This document shows positions 41,955-50,268 of a DNA stretch of 64,000 nt, piece by piece (within the stretch, counting starts at the first letter, position 1; each line of letters starts with the position of its first letter). A model generated the notes under the pieces. The model made no database searches. It was not told the origin of the DNA and saw only the letters and a list, made by a program, of their open reading frames with translations. Source of the stretch: Paenibacillus polygoni (GTDB lineage Bacteria > Bacillota > Bacilli > Paenibacillales > Paenibacillaceae); NCBI RefSeq assembly GCF_030263935.1, contig NZ_CP127162.1, positions 1,249,501 through 1,313,500 on the forward strand. Reading direction: 5' to 3'. A program made the position numbers and the translations under genes.

Positions 41955-42617
41955 ATGAAAGAGATAACGCTGCGTTCAAGCTGGATGCTCTTCTCACAGC
42001 TATTGCAATACCCGGATGCAACATGGCAAGAAACGTCAGATGACATGTATGTTGACTGGTGCCATTTGATCCAGGAAGAGAACGAAGAAGTGAGAGATAC
42101 TCTGCAAACCTTAGCTGGTGACTGTATTGCCTCCTTTGCGGGTATGGATGCAGAGGCAATTACATCCGCCTATGTTAAGACGTTTGATTTCAATAAGAAA
42201 TCAAATTTGTATCTAACTTATGGACAACTGGGTGAAGATCGGGAACGTGGTCCTGCCTTGCTGCGTTTGAAGCAGCTCTATGAAGAAGAGGACATGATCA
42301 TGGATACGGATGAATTACCTGATTTTCTGCCGCTGGTGCTTGAATATGTGGCTGTTGCAGAGATGGACAGAGGCATAGGGCTTTTAGTCTCTTTCCGTAA
42401 AGCACTCGAACAGTTGCAATCAGCACTAGATAAGCAAAATAGTCCTTATCGATATGTTATGGAAGCCATACTGTGGATACTGGATCATTCCGGTATCACG
42501 GAAGGGTTAATCGAAATATCAGCTCCGGCTGCATGCGGAAGCATGCCTTCTGCACAAGGCTGCGGTCCGATGTGGGCCGCTGCTGGATATGGACAAGTTA
42601 AGGAGGGAACCTCATGA
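41955..42617 (+). CDS. narJ: NarJ, nitrate reductase assembly chaperone
   Basis: The helical protein of 220 residues has the family pattern SWMLFSQLLQYPDATWQE at the N-terminus and TSAYVKTFDFNKKSNLYLTY, GERR-like GEDRERGPALLRLKQLYEEE and DELPDFLPLVLEY. NarJ binds apo-NarG and helps insert the molybdenum cofactor. The C-terminus has an unusual Cys/Met-rich tail (ACGSMPSAQGCGPMWAAAGY). The stop overlaps the narI start as ATGA. Confidence 0.93.
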   Translation: MKEITLRSSWMLFSQLLQYPDATWQETSDDMYVDWCHLIQEENEEVRDTLQTLAGDCIASFAGMDAEAITSAYVKTFDFNKKSNLYLTYGQLGEDRERGPALLRLKQLYEEEDMIMDTDELPDFLPLVLEYVAVAEMDRGIGLLVSFRKALEQLQSALDKQNSPYRYVMEAILWILDHSGITEGLIEISAPAACGSMPSAQGCGPMWAAAGYGQVKEGTS

Positions 42618-43294
42618 CTTGGGGGAGTCAATTTTTCTGGGTGATTTATCCCTATATCATACTCATCTTGTTTTTGGTGGGTCTTTATTATCGCTATCAA
42701 ACAGATCAGTTTGGCTGGACAGCGAAATCGAGTGAACTCTTAGAGAAGAAGAAGCTGCGTCTTGGAAGTAATTTGTTCCACATTGGAATTATCCTTGTCT
42801 TCTTTGGTCATGTAGGTGGTATTCTTATCCCTAAATCTTGGCTTTCAGCACTCGGAGTTTCAGATCATGTGTATCATTTAATGGCACTTTCGATTGGGAC
42901 TATTGCCGGAATCATGACGCTGATTGGTTGTATTATTCTTGTTGTTCGCCGTCTATCTGACGTTCGTATTCGGAGAACCAGCAGCTTTGGAGATATGTTA
43001 TCCATCATCCTCCTTACTCTCATTGTCGTTGTTGGCATGAGTGCTACTCTCTTCAATATGGCAGGCAGCGGAGAGTTTGATTACCGGGAGACTATTGGTC
43101 CATGGCTTCGAGGGGTGCTCATCTTTAGACCGGATGCTGCACTCATGAGCGAGGTGCCTCTCATTTTCCAAATTCATGTAGTTCTAGGGCTATCGTTATT
43201 TGCGGTATTCCCTTTCACAAGACTTGTGCATATGCTCAGCATGCCTATCAAATATTTGAGACGCAGCTATGTAGTGTATCGCAAACGGGGTTAA
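42614..43294 (+). CDS. narI: Respiratory nitrate reductase gamma subunit NarI
   Basis: Five transmembrane helices and 226 residues fit the cytochrome b subunit. Histidines that may bind the two hemes lie in NLFHIGIILVFFGHVGGILI and IFQIHVVLGLSLFAVFPFTR plus LVHMLSMPIKYLRRSYVVYR. It oxidises menaquinol at the outer side and passes electrons to NarH. It is the last gene of narGHJI and is followed by a terminator. Confidence 0.96.
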   Translation: MTWGSQFFWVIYPYIILILFLVGLYYRYQTDQFGWTAKSSELLEKKKLRLGSNLFHIGIILVFFGHVGGILIPKSWLSALGVSDHVYHLMALSIGTIAGIMTLIGCIILVVRRLSDVRIRRTSSFGDMLSIILLTLIVVVGMSATLFNMAGSGEFDYRETIGPWLRGVLIFRPDAALMSEVPLIFQIHVVLGLSLFAVFPFTRLVHMLSMPIKYLRRSYVVYRKRG

Positions 43295-43349
43295 TAGGTT
43301 TTTTAAAAAATAGATATAGATATCATATGATTCGGATGTATTGAAAAAG

Positions 43350-43387
43350 GGCATGGTCCGCTTAGGCGGAATCCATGCCGCTTTTTT
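43350..43387 (+). terminator. Terminator of narGHJI
   Basis: GGCATGG (43350-43356) pairs with CCATGCC (43373-43379), with an inner CGC/GCG. CTTTTTTC follows. Confidence 0.88.
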
Positions 43388-43418
43388 CTAAACAGGAGGT
43401 AGAGGAAGGAGGGATCGT

Positions 43419-44450
43419 GTGAATCAGGGTCGCTATAGCAGACAGGAGAATTTTCAGCCGATTGGTATACAGGGGCAGCAGCTTCTCTCTGATGCACATG
43501 TACTCATCATCGGTGCCGGTGCGCTTGGTTCAGGGAATGCGGAAATTCTTGCTCGATCGGGAGTAGGGACGATTTCGATCATTGATCGTGATGTGGTGGA
43601 AATGAGCAATCTGCAGCGTCAATCTTTATATGCAGAACAAGATGTAAGCGAGCAGCTTCCTAAAGCGATTGCAGCAGCGAATCGATTACAGCAGATTAAC
43701 TCAGATATTCGGGTAAATCCGTATGTAATGGATTGTTCGGCACGGGACCTTCAGAACATTTTGGAGAATCACAACATCGATTTAATTCTGGATGCGACGG
43801 ACCATTTTCCTATCCGCTATATGATGAATGATATATCCTACAAATATCAAATTCCTTGGATTTATGGAGCTTGCTCCGGTAGTTTTGGTGCGGTGTATAA
43901 CTTTATCCCTGGAAAAACACCTTGTCTTCATTGCTTACTGAAGCGCATGCCTATCGGTTCTGCTTCTTGTGATATCGAGGGGATTATAGCCCCTGCTGTA
44001 CAAAGAGTAGTTTCTACGCAATCTGCCGAAGCGCTCAAATGGCTGACCGGGAACAAAAGGTTGATGTCTGATCGTTTTATGGTATTTGATCTATGGACGA
44101 ATATGTCACAGGCGATCCGGGTTCATCATGATGCAGGACATCACAACTGTCAAACCTGTGGAGCCGAGCCGACTTATCCTTACCTGAGATATGATACAGA
44201 GATCAAAACGGAGGTATTATGCGGCCGAACCTCTGTATGGGTCCGTTATCCGAGAGAAGAATTACTTGATCTCGAAGGGGTTGCTAAACGTGCAATGGGG
44301 AAAGATACTGGCGTAAGAGTGACTCCCCATCTTATTCAGATTGAAGAAGAGAATTTCAGGCTTGTTATTTTTCAAGATGGACGGGCACTCATTCATGGTA
44401 CTTCGGATCCTGTAGAAGCTAAGAAACTGTATCAGCGATATGTGATGTGA
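43419..44450 (+). CDS. moeB: MoeB/ThiF-type adenylyltransferase
   Basis: The nucleotide-binding motif VLIIGAGALGSGNAEILARS and the catalytic-site RDVVEMSNLQRQSLY are typical for E1-like enzymes. Two zinc-type Cys pairs are seen in PCLHCLLKRM and NCQTCGAEP. It activates the C-terminal Gly-Gly of MoaD by adenylation before sulfur transfer. The 343 residues are longer than E. coli MoeB (about 249), with a C-terminal part of about 85 residues that does not look like a rhodanese domain with its catalytic Cys. It heads the moe-moa-mod operon. The start is a GTG with AGGAAGGAGG upstream. Confidence 0.92.
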   Translation: MNQGRYSRQENFQPIGIQGQQLLSDAHVLIIGAGALGSGNAEILARSGVGTISIIDRDVVEMSNLQRQSLYAEQDVSEQLPKAIAAANRLQQINSDIRVNPYVMDCSARDLQNILENHNIDLILDATDHFPIRYMMNDISYKYQIPWIYGACSGSFGAVYNFIPGKTPCLHCLLKRMPIGSASCDIEGIIAPAVQRVVSTQSAEALKWLTGNKRLMSDRFMVFDLWTNMSQAIRVHHDAGHHNCQTCGAEPTYPYLRYDTEIKTEVLCGRTSVWVRYPREELLDLEGVAKRAMGKDTGVRVTPHLIQIEEENFRLVIFQDGRALIHGTSDPVEAKKLYQRYVM

Positions 44451-44476
44451 ATTTATGGTAAAGAAGGTGGTCCTTT

Positions 44477-44707
44477 ATGAAAATATTATGTTTTGCGCAT
44501 TTAAGTGAGCAATTAGGAACACATGAATTGAACTTAGATCTGGGTTCGATCACGGTTGCTGACTTTCGATTCGAGATGAAAAGACGTTACCCTGAGCTAT
44601 TACTTGATCACGTGATGATTGCGGTTAACGAACAATTCGCAGATGAAGAGGATCAGATTGGTCCTAACGATACGGTAGCTTTGCTTCCGCCTGTTAGCGG
44701 CGGGTAA
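44477..44707 (+). CDS. moaD: MoaD, small subunit of molybdopterin synthase
   Basis: The ubiquitin-like protein has 76 residues and ends in ALLPPVSGG. The Gly-Gly tail is the site of thiocarboxylation and gives up sulfur for molybdopterin. The first strands are [14 protein letters not shown]. Directly before moaC, with a 12-bp gap. Confidence 0.93.
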   Translation: MKILCFAHLSEQLGTHELNLDLGSITVADFRFEMKRRYPELLLDHVMIAVNEQFADEEDQIGPNDTVALLPPVSGG

Positions 44708-44718
44708 GGAGTAAGACG

Positions 44719-45204
44719 ATGAATAAGGATAAACTAACCCATTTTAATGAACAGGGCCGGGCTCATATGGTTGATGTTACGGATAAAAAAGAAACGAAAC
44801 GGATGGCTGTGGTGAGAAGCCAGATCCAAATGCAGCCGGAAACCTTAAAAAGAATTAAGGAAGGTTCCATGGAAAAAGGTGATGTCCTTGCTGTAGCCCA
44901 AATTGCCGGCATCATGGCAGCAAAAAAAACATCCGATATCATTCCCATGTGTCATCCCATCCCGCTGACAGGGATTGATATTACCTTTGAATTCGTAAGT
45001 GAAGAGGTCCTATCCTTTGAAGTGACAGTGAAGACAACCGGCGTAACGGGTGTAGAGATGGAAGCTTTAACAGCAGCACAAACCGTAGGATTAACGATAT
45101 ATGATATGTGTAAAGCGATCGATAAAGGGATGATTCTCGGACCTACTTATCTAGAGCGCAAGCAAGGTGGAAAAAGCGGTGACTACCATCGCCAAAACCC
45201 ATGA
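44719..45204 (+). CDS. moaC: MoaC, cyclic pyranopterin monophosphate synthase
   Basis: The full family block is present: [20 protein letters not shown] at the N-terminus, [20 protein letters not shown] in the active site, and [20 protein letters not shown] with [11 protein letters not shown]. With MoaA it makes the pyranopterin from GTP. The protein of 161 residues is of normal length. The start follows AAGGAG. Confidence 0.97.
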   Translation: MNKDKLTHFNEQGRAHMVDVTDKKETKRMAVVRSQIQMQPETLKRIKEGSMEKGDVLAVAQIAGIMAAKKTSDIIPMCHPIPLTGIDITFEFVSEEVLSFEVTVKTTGVTGVEMEALTAAQTVGLTIYDMCKAIDKGMILGPTYLERKQGGKSGDYHRQNP

Positions 45205-45232
45205 AATATAAAGGAAAGAAAGGAGGCCGAAA

Positions 45233-45724
45233 GTGGACAGTTCATTATTCGTGATCACCGATCAACCGATCGAAACAGATGAAGTGATTAGCAAAGTAAA
45301 ACGCAGGGAAGCAGGAGCAATTACTCTTTTTTTAGGTACAGTGCGGGAACTTACCTTTGGTAAACGCACCTTATTTCTAGAATATGAAGCTTATCCCTCT
45401 ATGGCAGTTAAACAATTAGAACGTATTGGTGAGGAAGTACGCGAACGCTGGGCAGATACATGTGTAGCTATCACCCATCGTATAGGCAGGCTTGAAATTT
45501 CTGATGTTGCTGTTGCGATTGTGGTCTCTTCTCCCCACCGAAAAGCAGCTTATGAAGCGAATGAATATATTATTGAACGGATTAAACAGATTGTACCGAT
45601 CTGGAAAAAAGAATACGGTGAAGATGGTTCGGAGTGGATTGGAGATCAATTAAACCAAGTCAGCTATCCAGAAGGCCGTCCTTTACTTCATGATCTACTC
45701 AAAGAAGATACGGAACATGCATAA
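45233..45724 (+). CDS. moaE: MoaE, large subunit of molybdopterin synthase
   Basis: REAGAITLFLGTVRELTFGK, LEYEAYPSMAVKQLERIGEE, HRIGRLEISDVAVAIVVSSP and PIWKKEYGEDGSEWIG with the catalytic Lys pair identify MoaE. It transfers the MoaD sulfur to precursor Z. The protein has 163 residues, with GTG start behind AGGAGG. Confidence 0.96.
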   Translation: MDSSLFVITDQPIETDEVISKVKRREAGAITLFLGTVRELTFGKRTLFLEYEAYPSMAVKQLERIGEEVRERWADTCVAITHRIGRLEISDVAVAIVVSSPHRKAAYEANEYIIERIKQIVPIWKKEYGEDGSEWIGDQLNQVSYPEGRPLLHDLLKEDTEHA

Positions 45725-45775
45725 GTAACATGGTTACAAACCACCCTATTTTATAAGAAAGGAGTTGATGAGCGG

Positions 45776-46786
45776 ATGACAGTACCTCGCCTTATAGATT
45801 CGTTTGGCCGAAAACATGAATACTTACGAATATCAGTGACAGACCGCTGTAATTTACGCTGTGTTTACTGTATGCCGGAAGAAGGAATGGAATTTGAACC
45901 TTCGGATAAGATACTTACTTATGATGAAATCGCTGACGTCGTGCGGGTTGTTGCAGAAATGGGAATATCCAAAATCAGACTGACAGGAGGAGAACCCCTT
46001 GTCCGAAAAGAACTGGAGAAACTAGTGGGTATGATCTCTCATATTCCTGGGATTGAAGATATTGCTCTTACAACGAACGGAATTTTTCTAGGACCTCGTG
46101 CAGCGAAATTAAAAGAAGCGGGCCTGACACGGGTGAATATAAGTTTGGACTCCTTACGCCCAGATCGGTTTAAAATGATTACACGCGGAGGCAATGTTCA
46201 AAAGGTGCTGGACAGCATAGATACTTGTCTCAAAGTGGGACTGACTCCCATCAAGCTGAATGTACTCCTCATGAAGGGGGTTAATGATGATGAAATTGCT
46301 GATTTTATTTCCCTGACGAAAGATCGGGATATCCATGTGCGTTTCATCGAATATATGCCCATCGGACACAGTGACGAACAGTGGAAAAGTCTCTACCTGC
46401 CACTCAGCACAGTGAAAGAAGTATGTACCCAGCAGGAATGGGATTATGAAAGTGTAGACAATGTTAAGGGGAACGGACCCGCACAGAATTATCGACTAAA
46501 AGGTGCCGTCGGCAGTTTTGGCTTGATTCATCCGGTTAGTGAACATTTTTGTCAGTCTTGCAACCGTCTGCGTCTTACTGCTGATGGGTATATCAAGCCT
46601 TGTCTTGCATGGACTGAACAATTCCAAGTCCGAAAGGTAATCGGGGATGACGAAGCACTGCGGCAAATGTTTCTAGAGGCGATTGGTACGAAGCCCGAAC
46701 ATCATGAAATGTATAAGTTCCTGCAGGGTGGACAAGAAACAACTCATACACCTACTCACCGAAGAATGTCACAGATTGGTGGATAG
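45776..46786 (+). CDS. moaA: MoaA, GTP 3',8-cyclase (radical SAM)
   Basis: The radical SAM cluster motif is RCNLRCVYCMPEEGMEF, and the second cluster is bound by FCQSCNRLRLTADGYIKPC. SKIRLTGGEPLVRKEL is the SAM-binding GGE block. The C-terminus ends in MSQIGG, whose Gly-Gly is needed in MoaA proteins. The 336 residues are the usual size. AAGGAG precedes the ATG at 45776. Confidence 0.97.
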   Translation: MTVPRLIDSFGRKHEYLRISVTDRCNLRCVYCMPEEGMEFEPSDKILTYDEIADVVRVVAEMGISKIRLTGGEPLVRKELEKLVGMISHIPGIEDIALTTNGIFLGPRAAKLKEAGLTRVNISLDSLRPDRFKMITRGGNVQKVLDSIDTCLKVGLTPIKLNVLLMKGVNDDEIADFISLTKDRDIHVRFIEYMPIGHSDEQWKSLYLPLSTVKEVCTQQEWDYESVDNVKGNGPAQNYRLKGAVGSFGLIHPVSEHFCQSCNRLRLTADGYIKPCLAWTEQFQVRKVIGDDEALRQMFLEAIGTKPEHHEMYKFLQGGQETTHTPTHRRMSQIGG

Positions 46787-46797
46787 GAGGGGGAAAT

Positions 46798-47607
46798 ATG
46801 AGGTTTTTTTCTAAGAAAGATATGAAATATGTTGTTCTTTTTTTCACATTTTTTTTGCTATTATTGGGGTGCGAGAATCAACAGGTTCAGAAGCAGACAG
46901 ATGGTAAAGAAATAGAGATTACAGTATCTGCCGCAGCGAGTCTAACCGATGCTCTACAAGAAATTCAAGATAACTATAGAGCAGAAAATCCTGATGTTAC
47001 GATCTATTTTAACTTCGGTGGATCGGGCGCATTGCAGCAGCAGATTGAGCGAGGGGCCCCAGTTGATCTGTTTATTTCTGCATCCAAATCTTATATAGAA
47101 GCTCTTGCTCAGGAGGGCATGATTGCAGAAGACGAGCAGACTACCTTGCTCACGAATGAACTTACGGTGATTACCACAGCGGATGATAAGACAACGATTC
47201 GAAATTTGAGCGATTTGCTGAGAACAGAAGTTAGCAGTATAGCCATTGGGATTCCTGAAACCGTACCCGCTGGTAAGTACGCGAAAGAAGCGCTTCAGCA
47301 TGGAAACATATGGGGAGAGGTAGAGTCCAAGATGATTCAAGCGAAAGATGTGCGTCAGGTTCTGCAATATGTGGAGACGAAAAATGTAGAGGCAGGTTTT
47401 GTATACAAAACAGATGCGCTCTCTTCAGATAAAGTAAGAATCGCCTATACGGTGGATCCCTCATTCTATACTCCCATTGAATATCCTGTAGGTGTAATTC
47501 ATTCTTCAGCAAATAAACAAGAGGTTATGGAATTCTACACTTATTTGCAATCGGAGGAAGCAATGTCTATTTTCAAAAAATATGGTTTCTCGGCTCCTGG
47601 TGAGTAG
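46798..47607 (+). CDS. modA: ModA, molybdate-binding lipoprotein
   Basis: The lipobox FLLLLGCENQQ anchors it outside the membrane. The binding protein fold has EITVSAAASLTDALQEIQDN, YFNFGGSGALQQQIERGAPV, DLFISASKSYIEALAQEGMI and GIPETVPAGKYAKEALQHGN, all typical of ModA. It captures molybdate for the cofactor genes in front of it. 269 residues; GGAGGGGG precedes the start. modB begins two bases after its stop codon. Confidence 0.95.
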   Translation: MRFFSKKDMKYVVLFFTFFLLLLGCENQQVQKQTDGKEIEITVSAAASLTDALQEIQDNYRAENPDVTIYFNFGGSGALQQQIERGAPVDLFISASKSYIEALAQEGMIAEDEQTTLLTNELTVITTADDKTTIRNLSDLLRTEVSSIAIGIPETVPAGKYAKEALQHGNIWGEVESKMIQAKDVRQVLQYVETKNVEAGFVYKTDALSSDKVRIAYTVDPSFYTPIEYPVGVIHSSANKQEVMEFYTYLQSEEAMSIFKKYGFSAPGE

Positions 47608-47609
47608 AC

Positions 47610-48278
47610 ATGGATATAGACTTTGTGCAGATATGGAGTCCGATACGCCTCTCCCTGCAGGTCGCTGCTATCTCCAGTGTTCTTAGTACCTGCGCTGGTA
47701 TTTTTATCGCTTGGTGTATGTCTATTTCCAGATTCCCAGGGAAAGTGATCGCCGAGACGTTATTCATGCTCCCGCTGGTGTTGCCTCCGACCGTGATCGG
47801 TTTTTTGCTGCTTGTATTTCTCGGTAGAAACAGCTGGGTTGGACAGGTTATCGAAAGTATCTTCTCTACTTCGATTATTTTCTCCTGGGGAGCTGCAGTT
47901 ATTGCTTCAATAGTCGTATCTTTTCCGCTGGTGTACCAGACGATGAAGAACGGGTTTGCTGCGATTGATACGAACCTTATGGATGCAGCGCGGTCTAGTG
48001 GTGCAAGTGAATGGCAGGTATTTCGTTATGTTACCTTACCTATAGCTCTTCCTTCGGTCATGACCGCTTATATTCTTAGTTTTGCACGCAGTCTTGGGGA
48101 GTTCGGTGCAACCCTTATGATAGCGGGAAATATCCCAGGTAAGACACAAACGGTTCCAACGGCGATTTTTGTTGCGGTGGAGTCTGGGAATATGACGATG
48201 GCCTGGCTGTGGACGATCTCGATCATTCTTATATCGTTTCTGCTTCTGCTTCTGACGAGAATGAAGAAAACGAGTTGA
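47610..48278 (+). CDS. modB: ModB, molybdate ABC transporter permease
   Basis: Five to six transmembrane helices, with the EAA-type loop DTNLMDAARSSGASEWQVFR and the C-terminal ARSLGEFGATLMIAGNIPGK, the classic ModB end. The protein of 222 residues forms the membrane channel. No modC ATPase gene follows in the window, so the ATPase must be supplied from another locus, as in the modA-modB pair (yvgL-yvgM) of Bacillus subtilis. Confidence 0.95.
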   Translation: MDIDFVQIWSPIRLSLQVAAISSVLSTCAGIFIAWCMSISRFPGKVIAETLFMLPLVLPPTVIGFLLLVFLGRNSWVGQVIESIFSTSIIFSWGAAVIASIVVSFPLVYQTMKNGFAAIDTNLMDAARSSGASEWQVFRYVTLPIALPSVMTAYILSFARSLGEFGATLMIAGNIPGKTQTVPTAIFVAVESGNMTMAWLWTISIILISFLLLLLTRMKKTS

Positions 48279-48306
48279 ATAAACTACAGAAGAGAGGACC
48301 ATACCG

Positions 48307-49032
48307 ATGAAGCAGAATAAAATAGTGATTCCTCATGAACATGGGGGATGGGCCATGATTAGTGTTCCGTTCTTATTTGGCGTGATGGCAGGGACACCTC
48401 GCTTTAGCCATATTCTTTTATTTATAGCGTGGTTGTTCTTGTACTTAGCTTCGTATCCTTTATTACAGGCGATAAAAAGAAAAAAACAGCGGACACATTT
48501 ATTAAAATATGCCGTCATTTATGGCGTAATTGCTATAGCAGCGCTCCTGTATCCTCTTATTGACAAACCTCAATTATTTTATTTCGGAATCCCATTCCTG
48601 ATCTTATTAAGTGTGAACATATGGCATGTTAAGAAGAAAGCGGAACGAGCTATTTTGAATGATTTCTGTGCCATTGTGATCTTTTCCTTGGGAGGAGCTG
48701 CATCTTACTTGTATGCAGGCGGTTCCTGGGATGCAGAGATGCTGACCATTGTGCTCTATAACTTACTTTACTTCATGGGAACAGCGCTGTTCGTGAAAAC
48801 GATATTTCGAGAAAGAGGCAATTCAGCTTGGGAGAAAGCAGCTAAAATCTATCATATATTGATTCTGTTCATTCCATTTATATTAGGTCAACCTTGGATG
48901 GTCTTACCTTATATTTTCCCGCTGGTGCGTGCGTTTCTGTACGCTGGGAAATCCATGAAGCCCATGAAAGCAGGAATTCTGGAGGTGATTGGAGCATTAC
49001 AATTTATTATCATCTCGTGGTTCGTGTATTGA
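48307..49032 (+). CDS. ywiC: YwiC-like membrane protein
   Basis: HEHGGWAMISVPFLFGVMAG at the N-terminus is the signature of the YwiC-like family (H-G-x-W). Seven or so membrane helices in 241 residues. In Bacillus subtilis ywiC lies beside narK, fnr and narGHJI. Here it closes the cofactor operon, so it appears tied to anaerobic nitrate metabolism, but no activity is known. The fold recalls UbiA-type prenyltransferases, without their D-x-x-x-D motif. Confidence 0.88.
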   Translation: MKQNKIVIPHEHGGWAMISVPFLFGVMAGTPRFSHILLFIAWLFLYLASYPLLQAIKRKKQRTHLLKYAVIYGVIAIAALLYPLIDKPQLFYFGIPFLILLSVNIWHVKKKAERAILNDFCAIVIFSLGGAASYLYAGGSWDAEMLTIVLYNLLYFMGTALFVKTIFRERGNSAWEKAAKIYHILILFIPFILGQPWMVLPYIFPLVRAFLYAGKSMKPMKAGILEVIGALQFIIISWFVY

Positions 49033-49095
49033 AGAGGACATCCATTATCATCGAGAAAAAGAGTATAAGTGTAGCAATTGCAATAATTAGACGAG

Positions 49096-49132
49096 AAATA
49101 GACCGATCCAGCGTGATGGCGGTCTATTTTTT
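49096..49132 (+). terminator. Terminator of the moe-moa-mod-ywiC operon
   Basis: AAATAGACC (49096-49104) pairs with GGTCTATTT (49121-49129), with further T residues after it. Confidence 0.9.
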
Positions 49133-49169
49133 ATACGATCATAACGGGCTTTTGAGATGATAATGTTAA

Positions 49170-49240
49170 AAAATAGAGCAACTATCGACCTAAACTGCTC
49201 CATGCTACCTGTTGTAACGTTTTTTCGTTAGCGTAATGAG
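49170..49240. repeat. Two-hairpin repeat, copy 2 (degenerate)
   Basis: GAGCA/TGCTC encloses CTATCGACC and similar bases (49176-49200). The second half is TGTAACGTTTTTTCGTTAGCG followed by TAATGAG, with the shared CGTTAGC at about 49226. Confidence 0.5.
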
Positions 49241-49322
49241 AGAACCTTATTTTTTCTCTAGTAGGACCCACATAACCTCAGGTTCATCTCCTACTAGGGT
49301 TATCATCCGCTCCTCATTAACC

Positions 49323-49445
49323 TTAGATGTTTTCCTTTATCCAAGAACGCAACTTATCAACATAGAAAGATCGTTCATCTGGATCTGACTGAGGACCCGT
49401 TGACAGATAAAGTTGATCATTAACATATCTAGGGGCATGGAGATG
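49323..49445 (-). pseudogene. C-terminal gene fragment, unrecognised
   Basis: A short open stretch on the minus strand reads GLHLHAPRYVNDQLYLSTGP and SFYVDKLRSWIKENI, ending at TAA 49323-49325. It has no start or ribosome site and begins after an in-frame stop. It looks like the tail of a lost gene. Confidence 0.3.
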
Positions 49446-49514
49446 AAGTCCTTAAAAGCAGGGGCCAACATTAGTTGTGCTTTTTTTAGCTGTTGACTTT
49501 AAAAATCCATGCTG

Positions 49515-49563
49515 ATAATATTAGTTTCACAGTCTAACAGTTAGATTGTGAAACTAATATTAT
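49515..49563. promoter_or_regulatory. 49-bp near-perfect palindrome, candidate MarR operator
   Basis: The arms 49515-49538 and 49540-49563 are inverted copies with a single mismatch and a one-base centre. The centre contains GTCTAACAGTTAGAT and the outer part ATATTAGTTTCACA. It ends 2 bases before GGAGGG and 15 bases before the MarR start codon, so a bound dimer or pair of dimers would cover the promoter or start of the message. Confidence 0.8.
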
Positions 49564-49577
49564 GAAGGAGGGTTTAA

Positions 49578-50054
49578 ATGAAAATGGATGAAAAGCAATT
49601 TGAAAACTACGTCGATACGTTTGTTCAGAGAACTCAATCAATATCAATTAATATGCAATCTATACAAAAGGAATTTTTTAAAGCGAGCAGTATTACCCCT
49701 GACCAGTTTAATTTAATGAATGTCATTAATACTACTGAGCATTGCACATCGAGTTTTTTAGCTAAAGCGCTTAATGTCAAAAAAAGCTCTATCACTGCTA
49801 TAGTGAATCGCTTAACTGATAAAGGCTTAATTAAACGTGAGTTTAATGAGAAAGATAAACGAGAGGTTTTCCTTGAATTAACAGAAGAAGGACAGAACAA
49901 ATTATCTGAAGAAAAGGAGAAAATATTAGAAATATTAAAACCTTTAAGAAATAACCTCACTGTTGAAGAAATAGAGAAATTAAACCTGTATTTATCTATG
50001 ATTGATACGCAATTGAATCTAGTTAAGAAGGATATAATTAAACATGAAATTTAA
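49578..50054 (+). CDS. MarR-family transcriptional regulator
   Basis: The winged helix has HCTSSFLAKALNVKKSSITA, IVNRLTDKGLIKREFNEKDK and REVFLELTEEGQNKLSEEKE, the MarR DNA-binding and wing segments with D-x-R replaced by D-K-R. Dimer helices lie at both ends. 158 residues, behind GGAGGG. Members respond to phenolic or lipophilic compounds. The 49-bp palindrome immediately upstream is the probable site for repression of its own operon with the next two genes. Confidence 0.93.
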   Translation: MKMDEKQFENYVDTFVQRTQSISINMQSIQKEFFKASSITPDQFNLMNVINTTEHCTSSFLAKALNVKKSSITAIVNRLTDKGLIKREFNEKDKREVFLELTEEGQNKLSEEKEKILEILKPLRNNLTVEEIEKLNLYLSMIDTQLNLVKKDIIKHEI

Positions 50055-50268
50055 TATAAGATTATACGGCGTTATTGTTGGTTTACTATTCATCTTGTTG
50101 TCTTGGGCACAGACATTTTTTATCAATTATCTAATCCCATTAGGATTAGTAGCAATTGTTTTGTCTATAACCAATATTATAGTAGTTAAGAAGCGCTTAA
50201 ATGAAAAGCTTTATCGTGGCTTGCTAGGCATTTCTGTTTTGTTCATAGCTATAGAATCCTCTGGATGA
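50044..50268 (+). CDS. Small membrane protein, 74 residues
   Basis: The ATG overlaps the end of the MarR gene by 11 bases. Two or three hydrophobic helices are seen (LYGVIVGLLFILLSWAQTFF, YLIPLGLVAIVLSITNIIVV, GLLGISVLFIAIESSG). Its stop overlaps the start of the hydrolase (ATGA). Since the hydrolase itself begins with membrane helices, this might be the N-terminal part of the same protein split by a frameshift, or a separate coupled gene. Confidence 0.6.
   Translation: MKFNIRLYGVIVGLLFILLSWAQTFFINYLIPLGLVAIVLSITNIIVVKKRLNEKLYRGLLGISVLFIAIESSG

Noticed and set aside
49096..49130. Open frame 48894-49160 crossing the end of ywiC
   Set aside because: It runs through the operon terminator and has no start signal; a shadow frame.
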